Positions 16,524 through 23,551 of a stretch of DNA of 24,687 nt are shown here, piece after piece. Location: the NCBI GenBank assembly GCA_022562335.1, contig JADFPM010000009.1, positions 1 through 24,687 on the forward strand, given 5' to 3'. Positions within the stretch are counted from its first letter, which is position 1; every line of letters begins with the position of its first letter. This stretch comes from Chloroflexota bacterium (lineage in GTDB: Bacteria > Chloroflexota > Dehalococcoidia > Lucifugimonadales > UBA3495). The notes beneath the pieces were generated by a model. It did not search any database, was not told where the DNA came from, and saw nothing but the letters and a program-made list of their open reading frames with translations. Position numbers and translations under genes: made by a program.

Positions 16524-17156
16524 ATGGTGAAACAAGCGCCGGGGATCACGGCCATCATTCCGATAAAGAATCTTGCCGACAGCAAGACGCGGCTGGCGCC
16601 GGAACTCTCGCCGGAGCGGCGCGCCAATCTGGTGTTGGGGATGCTGAGCCGGGTGATCTTGGCCATCCAGGGCTCTTCCATAAGCCAGTGCTGGGTCGTC
16701 GGAGGCGATGACCGCGTACGGCACCTGACCCTCCAAATGGACGGGCTGTGGTTTGAGGAGATGGGTCAGGACCTCAATGACACCCTGGGTAAAGCCTTTG
16801 ATCTAGCATTTGAGCGGGGGCTTTCGCCTTTATACATCCCAGGGGACCTACCTTTCTTGAAAGCCGCCGATCTGCACGGCCTGGTCACCGCCACCCGCCG
16901 CCAGAACAACATCACCCTGGCGCCGGCGCGTAGAGACGGCGGCACCAACGGCTTGTTGGTCCCCCTGGGAATCCCCTTCCGTCCCCAACTGGGCGAGCGG
17001 AGCTTCACCCGGCATTTGGCGCTGGCGGGGGAATTGGGGATTTCAGTGGCGATGTGCTATAGCCACGGCCTGGGTTTCGATTTGGATATTCCAGAAGACT
17101 TGGAGACTTACCAGCACATCGAGCCTGGTCTCCTGGAAAGCCTGGCGCCGGAATGA
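16524..17156 (+). CDS. cofC: 2-phospho-L-lactate/phosphoenolpyruvate guanylyltransferase CofC
   Basis: CofC (FbiD in actinobacteria) uses GTP to activate 2-phospholactate or phosphoenolpyruvate for CofD. The 210-residue product is of normal length and has a nucleotidyltransferase fold: AIIPIKNLADSKTRL at 10-24, GDLPFL at 107-112, GGTNGLL at 139-145, SFTRH at 160-164 and DLDIPEDL at 186-193. Which phospho-acid is used cannot be read from the sequence. The ATG at 16524 is 4 bases after the cofD stop, and the stop overlaps the next gene's ATG by 4 bases (ATGA), so translation of cofD-cofC-LLM is probably coupled. Confidence 0.93.
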   Translation: MVKQAPGITAIIPIKNLADSKTRLAPELSPERRANLVLGMLSRVILAIQGSSISQCWVVGGDDRVRHLTLQMDGLWFEEMGQDLNDTLGKAFDLAFERGLSPLYIPGDLPFLKAADLHGLVTATRRQNNITLAPARRDGGTNGLLVPLGIPFRPQLGERSFTRHLALAGELGISVAMCYSHGLGFDLDIPEDLETYQHIEPGLLESLAPE

Positions 17157-18133
17157 CCACCAACGCGTCCATAAAACCGGCCCCAAAACTGGGCATTCTT
17201 CTTCCGACCCGAGGCCTGTTGTTGGCTGATCCCGCCCCTCGGAGCGCCCGGCTGGTGCTGGACATGGCCCAACGGGCCGAAGAAGCCGGCCTGGATTCGG
17301 TTTGGGTGGGCGACAGTCTCACCGCCAAACCCCGGATGGAACCGCTGGCGGTCTTGTCGGCCGTAGCTGCCCTGACGAGACGGGTAAGGCTGGGAACGGC
17401 CGTGCTGCTGGCGGCGCTACGCCATCCCGTGTTGTTGGCCCAAACCTGCGCCACCATCGACCTGATCTCCGAAGGACGCCTGGTCATCGCCGCCGGCGTT
17501 GGGGGGGTGTTCAACGATGCCCAGATCCATGAATGGCAAGATGCCGGGGTACCGACATCGGGCCGGGCACGTCGCTTGGAAGAGATAGTCCAGATCGTGA
17601 AAGGCCTGGGCGGCGAAAGACCGGTGGATTTCTCGGGGAAGCATTTCAATCTGGATTCCACCACGATGCTGCCCCGCCCGGTTCAACCCGGCGGCATCCC
17701 ATTCCTGCTGGCCTGCCACTGGCGATCCGGGAGAGAGGCACAATTCCGCCGCGCGGCACGGTTGGCCGACGGGATCATCTCGATCTCGGACACACCTGAC
17801 GAATACGCCAAGTTGGTGGAGACGGTGCGGGGCATGGCCGATGGCATGGGCAGGGATGGACAGGCTATGGATACCGTCATGTACATAACGGTGAATATGG
17901 AACCCGACGTGGCCAAGGCAGAGGCCGACGCGAAAGCATTCTTGACCGGATATTACGGCGCCGAGATATGGGGTGACAGTTGGGGGCCTTTTGGCGGGCC
18001 GGAAAGGGTCAACGAGCGGATCGCCGAATACGCCGAGGCCGGCGCCCAGACCGTCGTGGTCAGGTTCGCTTCTTTCCAGCCCGAGCGCCAGTTGGACCTG
18101 TTCTTGGATAAAGTCGCCCCGGCTTGGACGTGA
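17153..18133 (+). CDS. LLM-class oxidoreductase, probably F420-dependent
   Basis: A 326-residue luciferase-like TIM-barrel oxidoreductase. It shows PKLGILLPTRG at 11-21, AEEAGLDSVWVGDSL at 42-56, LRHPVLLAQTCATIDLISEG at 89-108 and RLVIAAGVGG at 109-118, which matches the family core. Its ATG overlaps the cofC stop by 4 bases. Being the last gene of an F420 biosynthetic operon, it is the best candidate in the window for an enzyme that uses F420; the substrate is unknown. It shares the fold but only limited sequence with the LLM protein at 6073-7011. Downstream are two adjacent inverted repeats. Confidence 0.88.
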   Translation: MTTNASIKPAPKLGILLPTRGLLLADPAPRSARLVLDMAQRAEEAGLDSVWVGDSLTAKPRMEPLAVLSAVAALTRRVRLGTAVLLAALRHPVLLAQTCATIDLISEGRLVIAAGVGGVFNDAQIHEWQDAGVPTSGRARRLEEIVQIVKGLGGERPVDFSGKHFNLDSTTMLPRPVQPGGIPFLLACHWRSGREAQFRRAARLADGIISISDTPDEYAKLVETVRGMADGMGRDGQAMDTVMYITVNMEPDVAKAEADAKAFLTGYYGAEIWGDSWGPFGGPERVNERIAEYAEAGAQTVVVRFASFQPERQLDLFLDKVAPAWT

Positions 18134-18140
18134 TCCAAGC
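18122..18140 (+). terminator. Hairpin across the stop codon of the F420 operon's last gene
   Basis: GCTTGG (18122-18127) pairs with CCAAGC (18135-18140) around a 7-base loop that contains the TGA stop. It directly precedes a larger palindrome at 18144-18171. Confidence 0.35.
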
Positions 18141-18143
18141 AAA

Positions 18144-18171
18144 CCACCAAATCTAAGGTTAGATGTGGTGG
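18144..18171. promoter_or_regulatory. 28-base palindrome between the F420 operon and fabI
   Basis: CCACCA (18144-18149) pairs with TGGTGG (18166-18171) and ATCTAA (18151-18156) with TTAGAT (18159-18164); the one unpaired position on each side (18150 and 18165) is A opposite G, and the centre is GG. No T-run follows, so an operator for fabI is as likely as a terminator for the cof operon. fabI starts 42 bases further on. Confidence 0.45.
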
Positions 18172-18213
18172 CCGGAGCAACGCCAAAAATAACGCCGTTG
18201 GAGGCTTAGACAG

Positions 18214-18987
18214 TTGTATCCGATAGACCTCAGTGGCAAGAATGGCATAATCCTAGGGGTGGCCAACGAGCGGAGCATCGCCTGGGCCATCGCCGATATC
18301 TTGGGCCAGGCCGGAGCGCGTTTGGCCCTTACCTACCAGAACGACCGGCTAAAAGACCGCGTCGCCCGTTTGGGAGCTACCCTCAACGACGCCCTGCTGG
18401 TGCCCTGCGACGCCACCGATGACCAGCAGATAACGGATATGTTTGAGCAGGTGGAGCAAACATTTGGCGAGATCTCTTTCCTGGTCCACAGCATAGCCTT
18501 CGCCAACCGCGAGGACCTGTCCCGTCCGTTCTCGGAGACCGGCCGGGATGGATTCCGGTTGGCCCTGGAAGTCAGCGCCTACTCGCTGATACCTCTGGTC
18601 AGGCACGCTGCGCCCCTGATGAAGAACGGCGGCAGCGTGGTGACCATGACATTCCATGCGTCCCAGCAGGTGTATCCGGGCTACAACGTGATGGGAACGG
18701 CCAAAGCGGCATTGGAGCACGAAGTGCGGCAGTTAGCCTCGGAATTCGGGGAGAAGAACATCCGCCTCAACGCTATTTCGGCGGGTCCGCTGGAAACCCT
18801 GGCGGCCAGGGGTATCGACGGCTTTAGGGACATGAGGCACATCCATGCCGAAAGGGCGCCATTGAAGCGGAACATCACCGTGGAAGAGGTGGCGCAGACC
18901 GCCCTGTTTTTGTGCAGCGACCTGTCGACGGGAATCACCGGGTCGGTGATCCCAGTTGACGCTGGTTACAACATCATGGCCGTCTAA
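18214..18987 (+). CDS. fabI: Enoyl-[acyl-carrier-protein] reductase (NADH)
   Basis: FabI reduces trans-2-enoyl-ACP in the last step of each fatty-acid elongation cycle. The 257-residue SDR-type protein has the FabI nucleotide motif GVANERSIAWAIA at 15-27, HSIAFA at 92-97, and the active-site Y157 and K164 in YNVMGTAKAALE. The end VIPVDAGYNIMAV is standard. The position of E. coli Tyr146 appears to be Phe147 (TMTFHASQQ), as in InhA, although Y154 is close by. The start is the TTG at 18214 with GGAGG at 18200-18204. It is the third fatty-acid synthesis gene here, with two fabF copies, but is not contiguous with them. It converges on the zinc-ribbon/TPR gene, 35 bases between stops. Confidence 0.94.
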   Translation: MYPIDLSGKNGIILGVANERSIAWAIADILGQAGARLALTYQNDRLKDRVARLGATLNDALLVPCDATDDQQITDMFEQVEQTFGEISFLVHSIAFANREDLSRPFSETGRDGFRLALEVSAYSLIPLVRHAAPLMKNGGSVVTMTFHASQQVYPGYNVMGTAKAALEHEVRQLASEFGEKNIRLNAISAGPLETLAARGIDGFRDMRHIHAERAPLKRNITVEEVAQTALFLCSDLSTGITGSVIPVDAGYNIMAV

Positions 18988-19022
18988 ATTGGTTTGCTTG
19001 GCTGGGCTTTATCCCGGGTGGG

Positions 19023-19790
19023 TCATCCAGATGAAGAACTGGGGTTGATGGCGTTCAAACGGCGCCGGTCTTCGGCCGCTTCCCCGTCCCGTCCCAGTGT
19101 GGCGTAGGCCTCGGCCCGCCGCTCCCACGCCTCTTTGTAGTCGGCATCCAAGGCGATGGCCTTGGTGAACTGGTCGATGGCCTCTTGGGTCCTTCCCAGA
19201 TTGAACAGTTGGATCCCGCGTTCGGTCATGCGCGGAGCCGTGGGAATACCACGGTAGATGGGCACCTCGGGTTCGGGCGCTGGTTCCACCACGGCCTCGG
19301 CGGCCGGAGCAGGAGCCGTTTCAGCGGGGGGTTCCGGGGTTTGAGCGGCGTCATTTGCCAAAGCTAGATCTGGGGTCTGGGCGGCTTCACTGGCCAATGC
19401 CGGCTCCGGCGTAGCCGGTTCCGCTTGCCCAGCCGGTGCGGTCTCAGCGGGTCCTTGGGAGGTTGACGCTGTTTCGGGATATGCCCGGCCAATCTCCCAG
19501 CCGCAACTGATGCAATACCGTTGGCTGGCGGAGTGGTTGGCTTGGCATTTAGGGCAGGTTGATTCTTTCGGCGGTGAGTCCACCCGCGGTTGGGGAGCTT
19601 TTAAGAATATCAGGACAAACAGCGGTGCCATCCCCAAAAGCCGCCAAGCGTCGTCGGGGGGGAGGGACAAGACGAACGCCGCCACACCCCAAAGCCAAGG
19701 CATAGACCTACCCTTGGAGCGGGCCACCCTGGCTGTCCACCAGGCTAGCAACGGGGCCATGATCGAAATGACGAGCAACCAGGACGGCAT
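19023..19790 (-). CDS. Membrane-anchored zinc-ribbon and TPR protein
   Basis: Not a named family. The 255-residue protein has two hydrophobic segments (about 4-20 and 33-63, the second interrupted by PPDDAW). A zinc-ribbon follows with C79, C82, C93 and C96 in STCPKCQANHSASQRYCISC, then a 100-residue Ala/Pro/Glu-rich linker (101-200) holding two copies of an LA(S/N)(E/D)AAQTP unit. A TPR-like domain ends the protein (about 205-245, with GIQLFNLGRTQEAIDQFTKAIALD and a second partial helix pair). The TPR suggests protein binding and the linker a flexible tether. The hydrophobic part precedes the ribbon, so the C-terminus is likely cytoplasmic, but this is inference. The start ATG at 19790 has AGGA upstream. 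Function unknown. Confidence 0.75.
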   Translation of the reverse strand: MPSWLLVISIMAPLLAWWTARVARSKGRSMPWLWGVAAFVLSLPPDDAWRLLGMAPLFVLIFLKAPQPRVDSPPKESTCPKCQANHSASQRYCISCGWEIGRAYPETASTSQGPAETAPAGQAEPATPEPALASEAAQTPDLALANDAAQTPEPPAETAPAPAAEAVVEPAPEPEVPIYRGIPTAPRMTERGIQLFNLGRTQEAIDQFTKAIALDADYKEAWERRAEAYATLGRDGEAAEDRRRLNAINPSSSSG

Positions 19791-19898
19791 GGCGATTGTT
19801 CCTAAGGCAATTGCGGGAATGGTTCCGGTTTGGGCTCGTTCTTGAGCCAGTCTTGGACCGCGCTAATCAGCTTTGCGTTGCCAGATCCTCGCCCTTTG

Positions 19899-19928
19899 AA
19901 TATACACCTTTGACCGAGGTTTCGACAA
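19899..19928 (-). promoter_or_regulatory. Sigma-70-like promoter for the zinc-ribbon/TPR gene
   Basis: On the minus strand, TTGTCG (19928-19923), an 18-base spacer and TATATT (19904-19899). It lies about 110 bases upstream of the ATG at 19790. The rest of the 210-base gap 19791-20000 shows no gene. Confidence 0.4.
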
Positions 19929-20000
19929 TGCCTGGGCACTGTTGCGCTGGGGGTTTTGACCCTTAAAACGCTGGGTTTTCGCGAGACTCCAATTGAGGAT

Positions 20001-21182
20001 TCAGCCTCGCTCCAAGATCCGGTTGGCGGTCCAGGAATCGGTGATCAAAGTAACCCGCGCCGGATCGATGGGTGCGTCACGGCAATTCCCCTTAACAAAG
20101 TGGTACAAGGCCTCTTCCTTCTGTGCCCCGCCCGCCACTAAAATGACTTCTTCCGCGCTTTCTAACGTTTTCCTGGGAGCGGTAGACATGGCGTTATTCA
20201 GTTCACTTATGGCTTTGGCTATTTGATCCGGAGGCTGACCAGCGCCCACATAGAACAACACGTGACAGATGTCGGCGATGCTGGCGTGCCGGTCGCCTTC
20301 CTTGTCTTGAAATTCCCGGATGGTGGCCAGGGCGTTGCCCATGCTTTCCAATTGCAGCGCCGCGTCGGGCCGGAGAAAGTGGTGCCCCGTATTAAGCTGG
20401 CCTATCCCGACGATCGCCAGATCAAGATGGACGCCTTCATAGCTGGGCTGCTCGGCTACCCTTTCCCCGGCTAACAGCCAGGACCCGATGTACGTTCGAA
20501 TCCCGGGAGCAACGTGCAAGATGGTCCCCAGATGGAATACGTTGGCGTCGGCATCCAAGGGCCGGTTAAACGGCATCGCCCAGGTCCCCATCCATGAACC
20601 GCCGCTCAAAGAGCATATCTTCACACCCTGATAGCCGCTCATCCATTCGCGCCGGTCCTTTGCCAGGTCCTCCAACCGGTCGACAGTCAAGGCAACGCCT
20701 CTTCCCGAGGCTAAGCCGATGGTCATATGGGGCCGCAGCCGGTCGATGAGAAACCGGGCGGCGACATCCCCTAGGGCCAGATGGAGGTAATCCCCGGCAT
20801 GGAAAGCGGCCTGGGCCTTTTCGTCGGCCGCCTGCATCCGGTAGTCCTCACCGGCCGCCGCTTCCACGCCGGTGAGGTGGACCACCCGGGCCCGCCTGAT
20901 CGCGGTCTCCCGCGCCAGACGCTCTCCCAAGGGCTCATCTATGATTGACTGCAAAGCGGTTGTTTGGCCACTGCGCTTGTCGGTCAGTTCAAAGCGCCCC
21001 TCTTCCAGCCAGCCTTTGAGCTTTCGGTGCAAGGTCGTGGCGCCCGCCGGGAAGATCTTAGAAAGTTTTTGCAGGCTTTCACCTTCGAGCTTGTTTCGCC
21101 GAGCGATCTCCAGCGCAAATTGGTCCAACGGGTCGTCTTTCGTTTGAGGTTGCCTGGCTGCAGTTTGGGACGGTCTTTCCAT
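20001..21182 (-). CDS. SorC/CggR-like sugar-binding transcriptional regulator
   Basis: A 393-residue protein with a probable N-terminal helix-turn-helix (about 20-65, LDQFALEIARRNKLEGESLQ through FPAGATTLHRKLKGWLEEGR). The effector domain is of the SorC/DeoR type: IGLASGRGVALTVDRL at 155-170, a DLAIVGIGQLN segment, and the terminal VILVAGGAQKEEAL (346-359) and TLITDSWTANRIL (378-390). In Bacillus, CggR of this family binds fructose-1,6-bisphosphate and controls glycolytic genes. Divergence from fbp and fba suggests a comparable role, but this is inference. The HTH is not a close match to typical SorC members. ATG 21182 is preferred over the TTG at 21188; neither has a clear ribosome site. Confidence 0.82.
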   Translation of the reverse strand: MERPSQTAARQPQTKDDPLDQFALEIARRNKLEGESLQKLSKIFPAGATTLHRKLKGWLEEGRFELTDKRSGQTTALQSIIDEPLGERLARETAIRRARVVHLTGVEAAAGEDYRMQAADEKAQAAFHAGDYLHLALGDVAARFLIDRLRPHMTIGLASGRGVALTVDRLEDLAKDRREWMSGYQGVKICSLSGGSWMGTWAMPFNRPLDADANVFHLGTILHVAPGIRTYIGSWLLAGERVAEQPSYEGVHLDLAIVGIGQLNTGHHFLRPDAALQLESMGNALATIREFQDKEGDRHASIADICHVLFYVGAGQPPDQIAKAISELNNAMSTAPRKTLESAEEVILVAGGAQKEEALYHFVKGNCRDAPIDPARVTLITDSWTANRILERG

Positions 21183-21221
21183 TATCAATAACCAAGTGCG
21201 AATATCATCGATATATTGAAT

Positions 21222-21251
21222 ATTCTACAACTTGTAGTAATGCTGTTGCAA
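21222..21251 (-). promoter_or_regulatory. Promoter of the SorC-like regulator, overlapping a palindrome
   Basis: Minus strand: TTGCAA (21251-21246), an 18-base spacer and TAGAAT (21227-21222). The perfect palindrome CTACAA-C-TTGTAG (21225-21237) spans part of the spacer and the start of the -10 element, which would suit autorepression. The leader would be about 30 bases. Confidence 0.45.
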
Positions 21252-21278
21252 TAAATCAGAGCTGATTGGCGCGGCGGT

Positions 21279-21291
21279 GGAATATTATTCC
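21279..21291. promoter_or_regulatory. Second perfect palindrome in the regulator/fbp region
   Basis: GGAATA (21279-21284), a central T and TATTCC (21286-21291) form a perfect 13-base palindrome between the two divergent promoters. Its sequence differs from the palindrome at 21225-21237, so it would be read by another protein or be fortuitous. Confidence 0.35.
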
Positions 21292-21335
21292 GCATAATCT
21301 TCGGTTGCAAGAGGTTGCCAGCCGCCGAGTGGCGT

Positions 21336-21363
21336 TTGATACCGTGAGACATGCAGTTATAAA
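21336..21363 (+). promoter_or_regulatory. Sigma-70-like promoter for fbp
   Basis: TTGATA (21336-21341), a 16-base spacer and TATAAA (21358-21363), each 5 of 6 to consensus. It is 54 bases upstream of the fbp ATG, and the ribosome site GGGAGGTG lies at 21406-21413. Confidence 0.5.
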
Positions 21364-21417
21364 CCCGGTGCGGCCTTATGGGTTGGGGAGCGGGTTATTC
21401 GGTCAGGGAGGTGGTGC

Positions 21418-22395
21418 ATGCCGGCAGTGGGACATCGGAAGACGCTTCAAGAATACCTAACCTCGGAGTGGCAAGACAAAGGCCGTAATGGCGGTCTGGG
21501 CGCGGTTATCATGGCCATCGCCGACGGTTCTTGCCGGGTCGAACATCAGGTCCGGCAGGCTTCCTTGGCCGATGCATTGGGCGCCACGGGCGAGATCAAT
21601 GTGCAAGGTGAGATCGTCCAACGTCTTGACACCGCCAGTTCAGACATATTCGTAGAGACCCTCTCTCAATCCGGTCACGTGGCCGCCATAGGCTGCGAGG
21701 AGATAGAGAGGCCGGTCATTGTCGAGGGCGACATTGCCGACGGCTTTATCGTGTTGATGGACCCCCTGGACGGCTCATCCAACATCGACGTCGCGGTGAG
21801 CATCGGGTCCATCTTCGGGATCTGGCAGAAGAGCCCGGGCGAGATCGTGAACGAAGACTCGTTGCTGAGGCCGGGCAAAGATCAGGTGGCCGCGGCGTAC
21901 GTGGTTTACGGGTCCAGCACCGTGTTGGTATTGGCCACCAAAGGCAACGTCTGCGGATTCACGTTGGACACTGAGTCTGGCGCATTCGCGCTGACCCATC
22001 CCGGTATCAAGATACCCGCGGAATGCCCTTACTACAGCACCAATGAGGGCAACAACAAGGTTTTAGACCAGCCGACGCAAAAGGCCATCACGCTTCTCAG
22101 AAACAAATATTCCCAGCGGTACGTGGGTTCCCTGGTGGCCGACTTCCACCGGAACCTCTTGAAGGGCGGCATCTTCGCCTATCCGGCCGATCAGAACCGG
22201 AAGGACGGCCGTCTCCGGCTGATGTATGAGGCAAACCCGCTGGGCTTTGTGGCCGAACAGGCCGGCGGAGCTGCTTCAACGGGCTACCAGCGGATCTTGG
22301 ACATCGTACCGCAGGAACTGCACCAAAGGACCCCGCTGATCCTGGGCAACAAAGACGTTGTCGAGGACACGGTGTCGGTGATAAAAGCCGGCTGA
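21418..22395 (+). CDS. fbp: Fructose-1,6-bisphosphatase, class I
   Basis: Hydrolyses fructose-1,6-bisphosphate to fructose-6-phosphate in gluconeogenesis or a reductive pentose cycle. The 325-residue product is class I (FBPase superfamily). It has GGLGAVIMAIADGSCRVEHQ near the start, the metal-binding DPLDGSSNID at 115-124, YEANPLGFVAEQAGG at 270-284 and RTPLILGNKDVVED near the C-terminus. A class II (GlpX) or class V assignment is ruled out by these motifs. The ATG at 21418 has a strong ribosome site. fba follows after 77 bases in the same direction and works on the same metabolite. The gene is divergent from a SorC-like regulator whose family is known to sense this sugar phosphate. Confidence 0.95.
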   Translation: MPAVGHRKTLQEYLTSEWQDKGRNGGLGAVIMAIADGSCRVEHQVRQASLADALGATGEINVQGEIVQRLDTASSDIFVETLSQSGHVAAIGCEEIERPVIVEGDIADGFIVLMDPLDGSSNIDVAVSIGSIFGIWQKSPGEIVNEDSLLRPGKDQVAAAYVVYGSSTVLVLATKGNVCGFTLDTESGAFALTHPGIKIPAECPYYSTNEGNNKVLDQPTQKAITLLRNKYSQRYVGSLVADFHRNLLKGGIFAYPADQNRKDGRLRLMYEANPLGFVAEQAGGAASTGYQRILDIVPQELHQRTPLILGNKDVVEDTVSVIKAG

Positions 22396-22414
22396 CGGCT
22401 TGCCTTGCAGCCGT
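22395..22414 (+). terminator. Small hairpin between fbp and fba
   Basis: ACGGCT (22395-22400) pairs with AGCCGT (22409-22414) around an 8-base loop, starting at the last base of the fbp stop; a short T-run (22422-22425) follows. It may lower read-through into fba or stabilise the transcript; a true terminator is doubtful. Confidence 0.3.
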
Positions 22415-22472
22415 TGCCAGCTTTTAATGGGACCAGACAAACCCAGGATAAAGAGGGAAGGAGGAGTGGATC

Positions 22473-23477
22473 ATGGATAATCAGCGGCTGGTCAAGACCG
22501 CTCAAGCGCTGGTTGCCGAGGGAAAGGGTATCCTGGCAGCCGACGAAAGCAGCGGGACCATAAAGAGACGGTTCGACAGCATAAACGTGGAGTCTACCGA
22601 GGATACTAGGCGCAACTACCGGGAGATGCTTTTCCGCACCGCCGGTGTGGACGAGTTCCTCAGCGGCGTGATCCTGTTCGATGAGACTATCCGCCAGAAC
22701 GGCGCCGACGGAACGCCTATGGTAAAGGTGTTGACCGATCGGGGTATCATCCCCGGGATCAAGGTTGACACGGGCACTGTGCCCCTTCCAGAAGCGCCCG
22801 ACGAGCTGGTGACCGAGGGTCTAGACGGCCTGCGAAACCGGCTCAAGGAATACGAGGAGTTAGGAGCGGGCTTCAGTAAGTGGCGCGCAGTGATAAGCAT
22901 CAGTGACAATACCCCCACTTCATATGGCTTGAAGGCCAATGCCCATGCGCTGGCCCGGTTCGCGGCCATGAGCCAAGAGGCAGGCTTGGTGCCCATCGTG
23001 GAACCGGAGGTCCTGCGGGACGGCGACCACGACATCGACCGATGCTTCGAGGTCACTGAAGAGACCCTGCGGGAGGTATTCGAACAGTTGGCCCAGCATA
23101 AAGTCCTTCTGGAAGGGATGTTGCTGAAGCCCAGCATGGTGATCTCTGGTGGTTCCGCGGCCAACCGGGCCGACCCCGGCGAAGTGGCCGAGAAGACCAT
23201 CGAATGCTTCAAGCGGGCTATGCCGGCCTCGGTCCCCGGAGTGGTTTTCCTCTCAGGCGGCGAGCCCGACGATTCGGTGACGGCAAATCTCAACGCCCTG
23301 AACCAACGCGCCACCGGCGCGCGGGCGCCCTGGGAACTCAGCTTCTCCTTCGGCCGGAGCCTCCAGGGAGCGCCTCTGGCTGCCTGGGCAGGGAAGGTGG
23401 AGAACACCGAGGCCGCGGCCTTGGCCTTCTACACCAGGGCCCGGCTCACCGGCGCGGCGCGCAAAGGGGCCGCCTAG
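22473..23477 (+). CDS. fba: Fructose-bisphosphate aldolase, class I
   Basis: Cleaves or forms fructose-1,6-bisphosphate through a lysine Schiff base, without metal. The 334-residue product is of the eukaryote-like class I type: GKGILAADESSGTIKRR at 17-33 (D24), FSKWRAVI with K136 at 134-141, PIVEPEVL with E178, and the Schiff-base K219 in LLKPSMV (217-223), where LLKPNMV is usual. LSGGEPDDSVTANLNALN and SFSFGRSLQ match the later family motifs. AAGGAGG at 22458-22464 gives a strong ribosome site. This family is patchy in bacteria. Next to fbp it forms a gluconeogenic pair converting triose phosphates to fructose-6-phosphate. It converges on aspS. Confidence 0.95.
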   Translation: MDNQRLVKTAQALVAEGKGILAADESSGTIKRRFDSINVESTEDTRRNYREMLFRTAGVDEFLSGVILFDETIRQNGADGTPMVKVLTDRGIIPGIKVDTGTVPLPEAPDELVTEGLDGLRNRLKEYEELGAGFSKWRAVISISDNTPTSYGLKANAHALARFAAMSQEAGLVPIVEPEVLRDGDHDIDRCFEVTEETLREVFEQLAQHKVLLEGMLLKPSMVISGGSAANRADPGEVAEKTIECFKRAMPASVPGVVFLSGGEPDDSVTANLNALNQRATGARAPWELSFSFGRSLQGAPLAAWAGKVENTEAAALAFYTRARLTGAARKGAA

Positions 23478-23492
23478 AAGAGCATCCTAGTC

Positions 23493-23534
23493 GCGTAGGG
23501 GCATCCCGATTCCATCGGGACCGTGCCCCTACGC
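23493..23534. terminator. Strong symmetrical hairpin between convergent fba and aspS
   Basis: GCGTAGGGGCA (23493-23503) pairs with TGCCCCTACGC (23524-23534), and inside it TCCCGAT (23504-23510) pairs with ATCGGGA (23514-23520). A 3-base loop (TCC) and a 3-base bulge (CCG) complete it, giving 18 base pairs. It sits 16 bases after fba and 18 before the aspS stop, an ideal place for a bidirectional terminator. A similar GTAGGGGC palindrome is, from memory, common as an intergenic repeat in Chloroflexota. Confidence 0.65.
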
Positions 23535-23551
23535 TTTGGAACGCACACCAG

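Noticed and set aside
22616..23407. 263-codon minus-strand ORF inside fba
   Set aside because: Shadow of the aldolase gene, whose active-site lysine and flanking motifs are intact on the plus strand.
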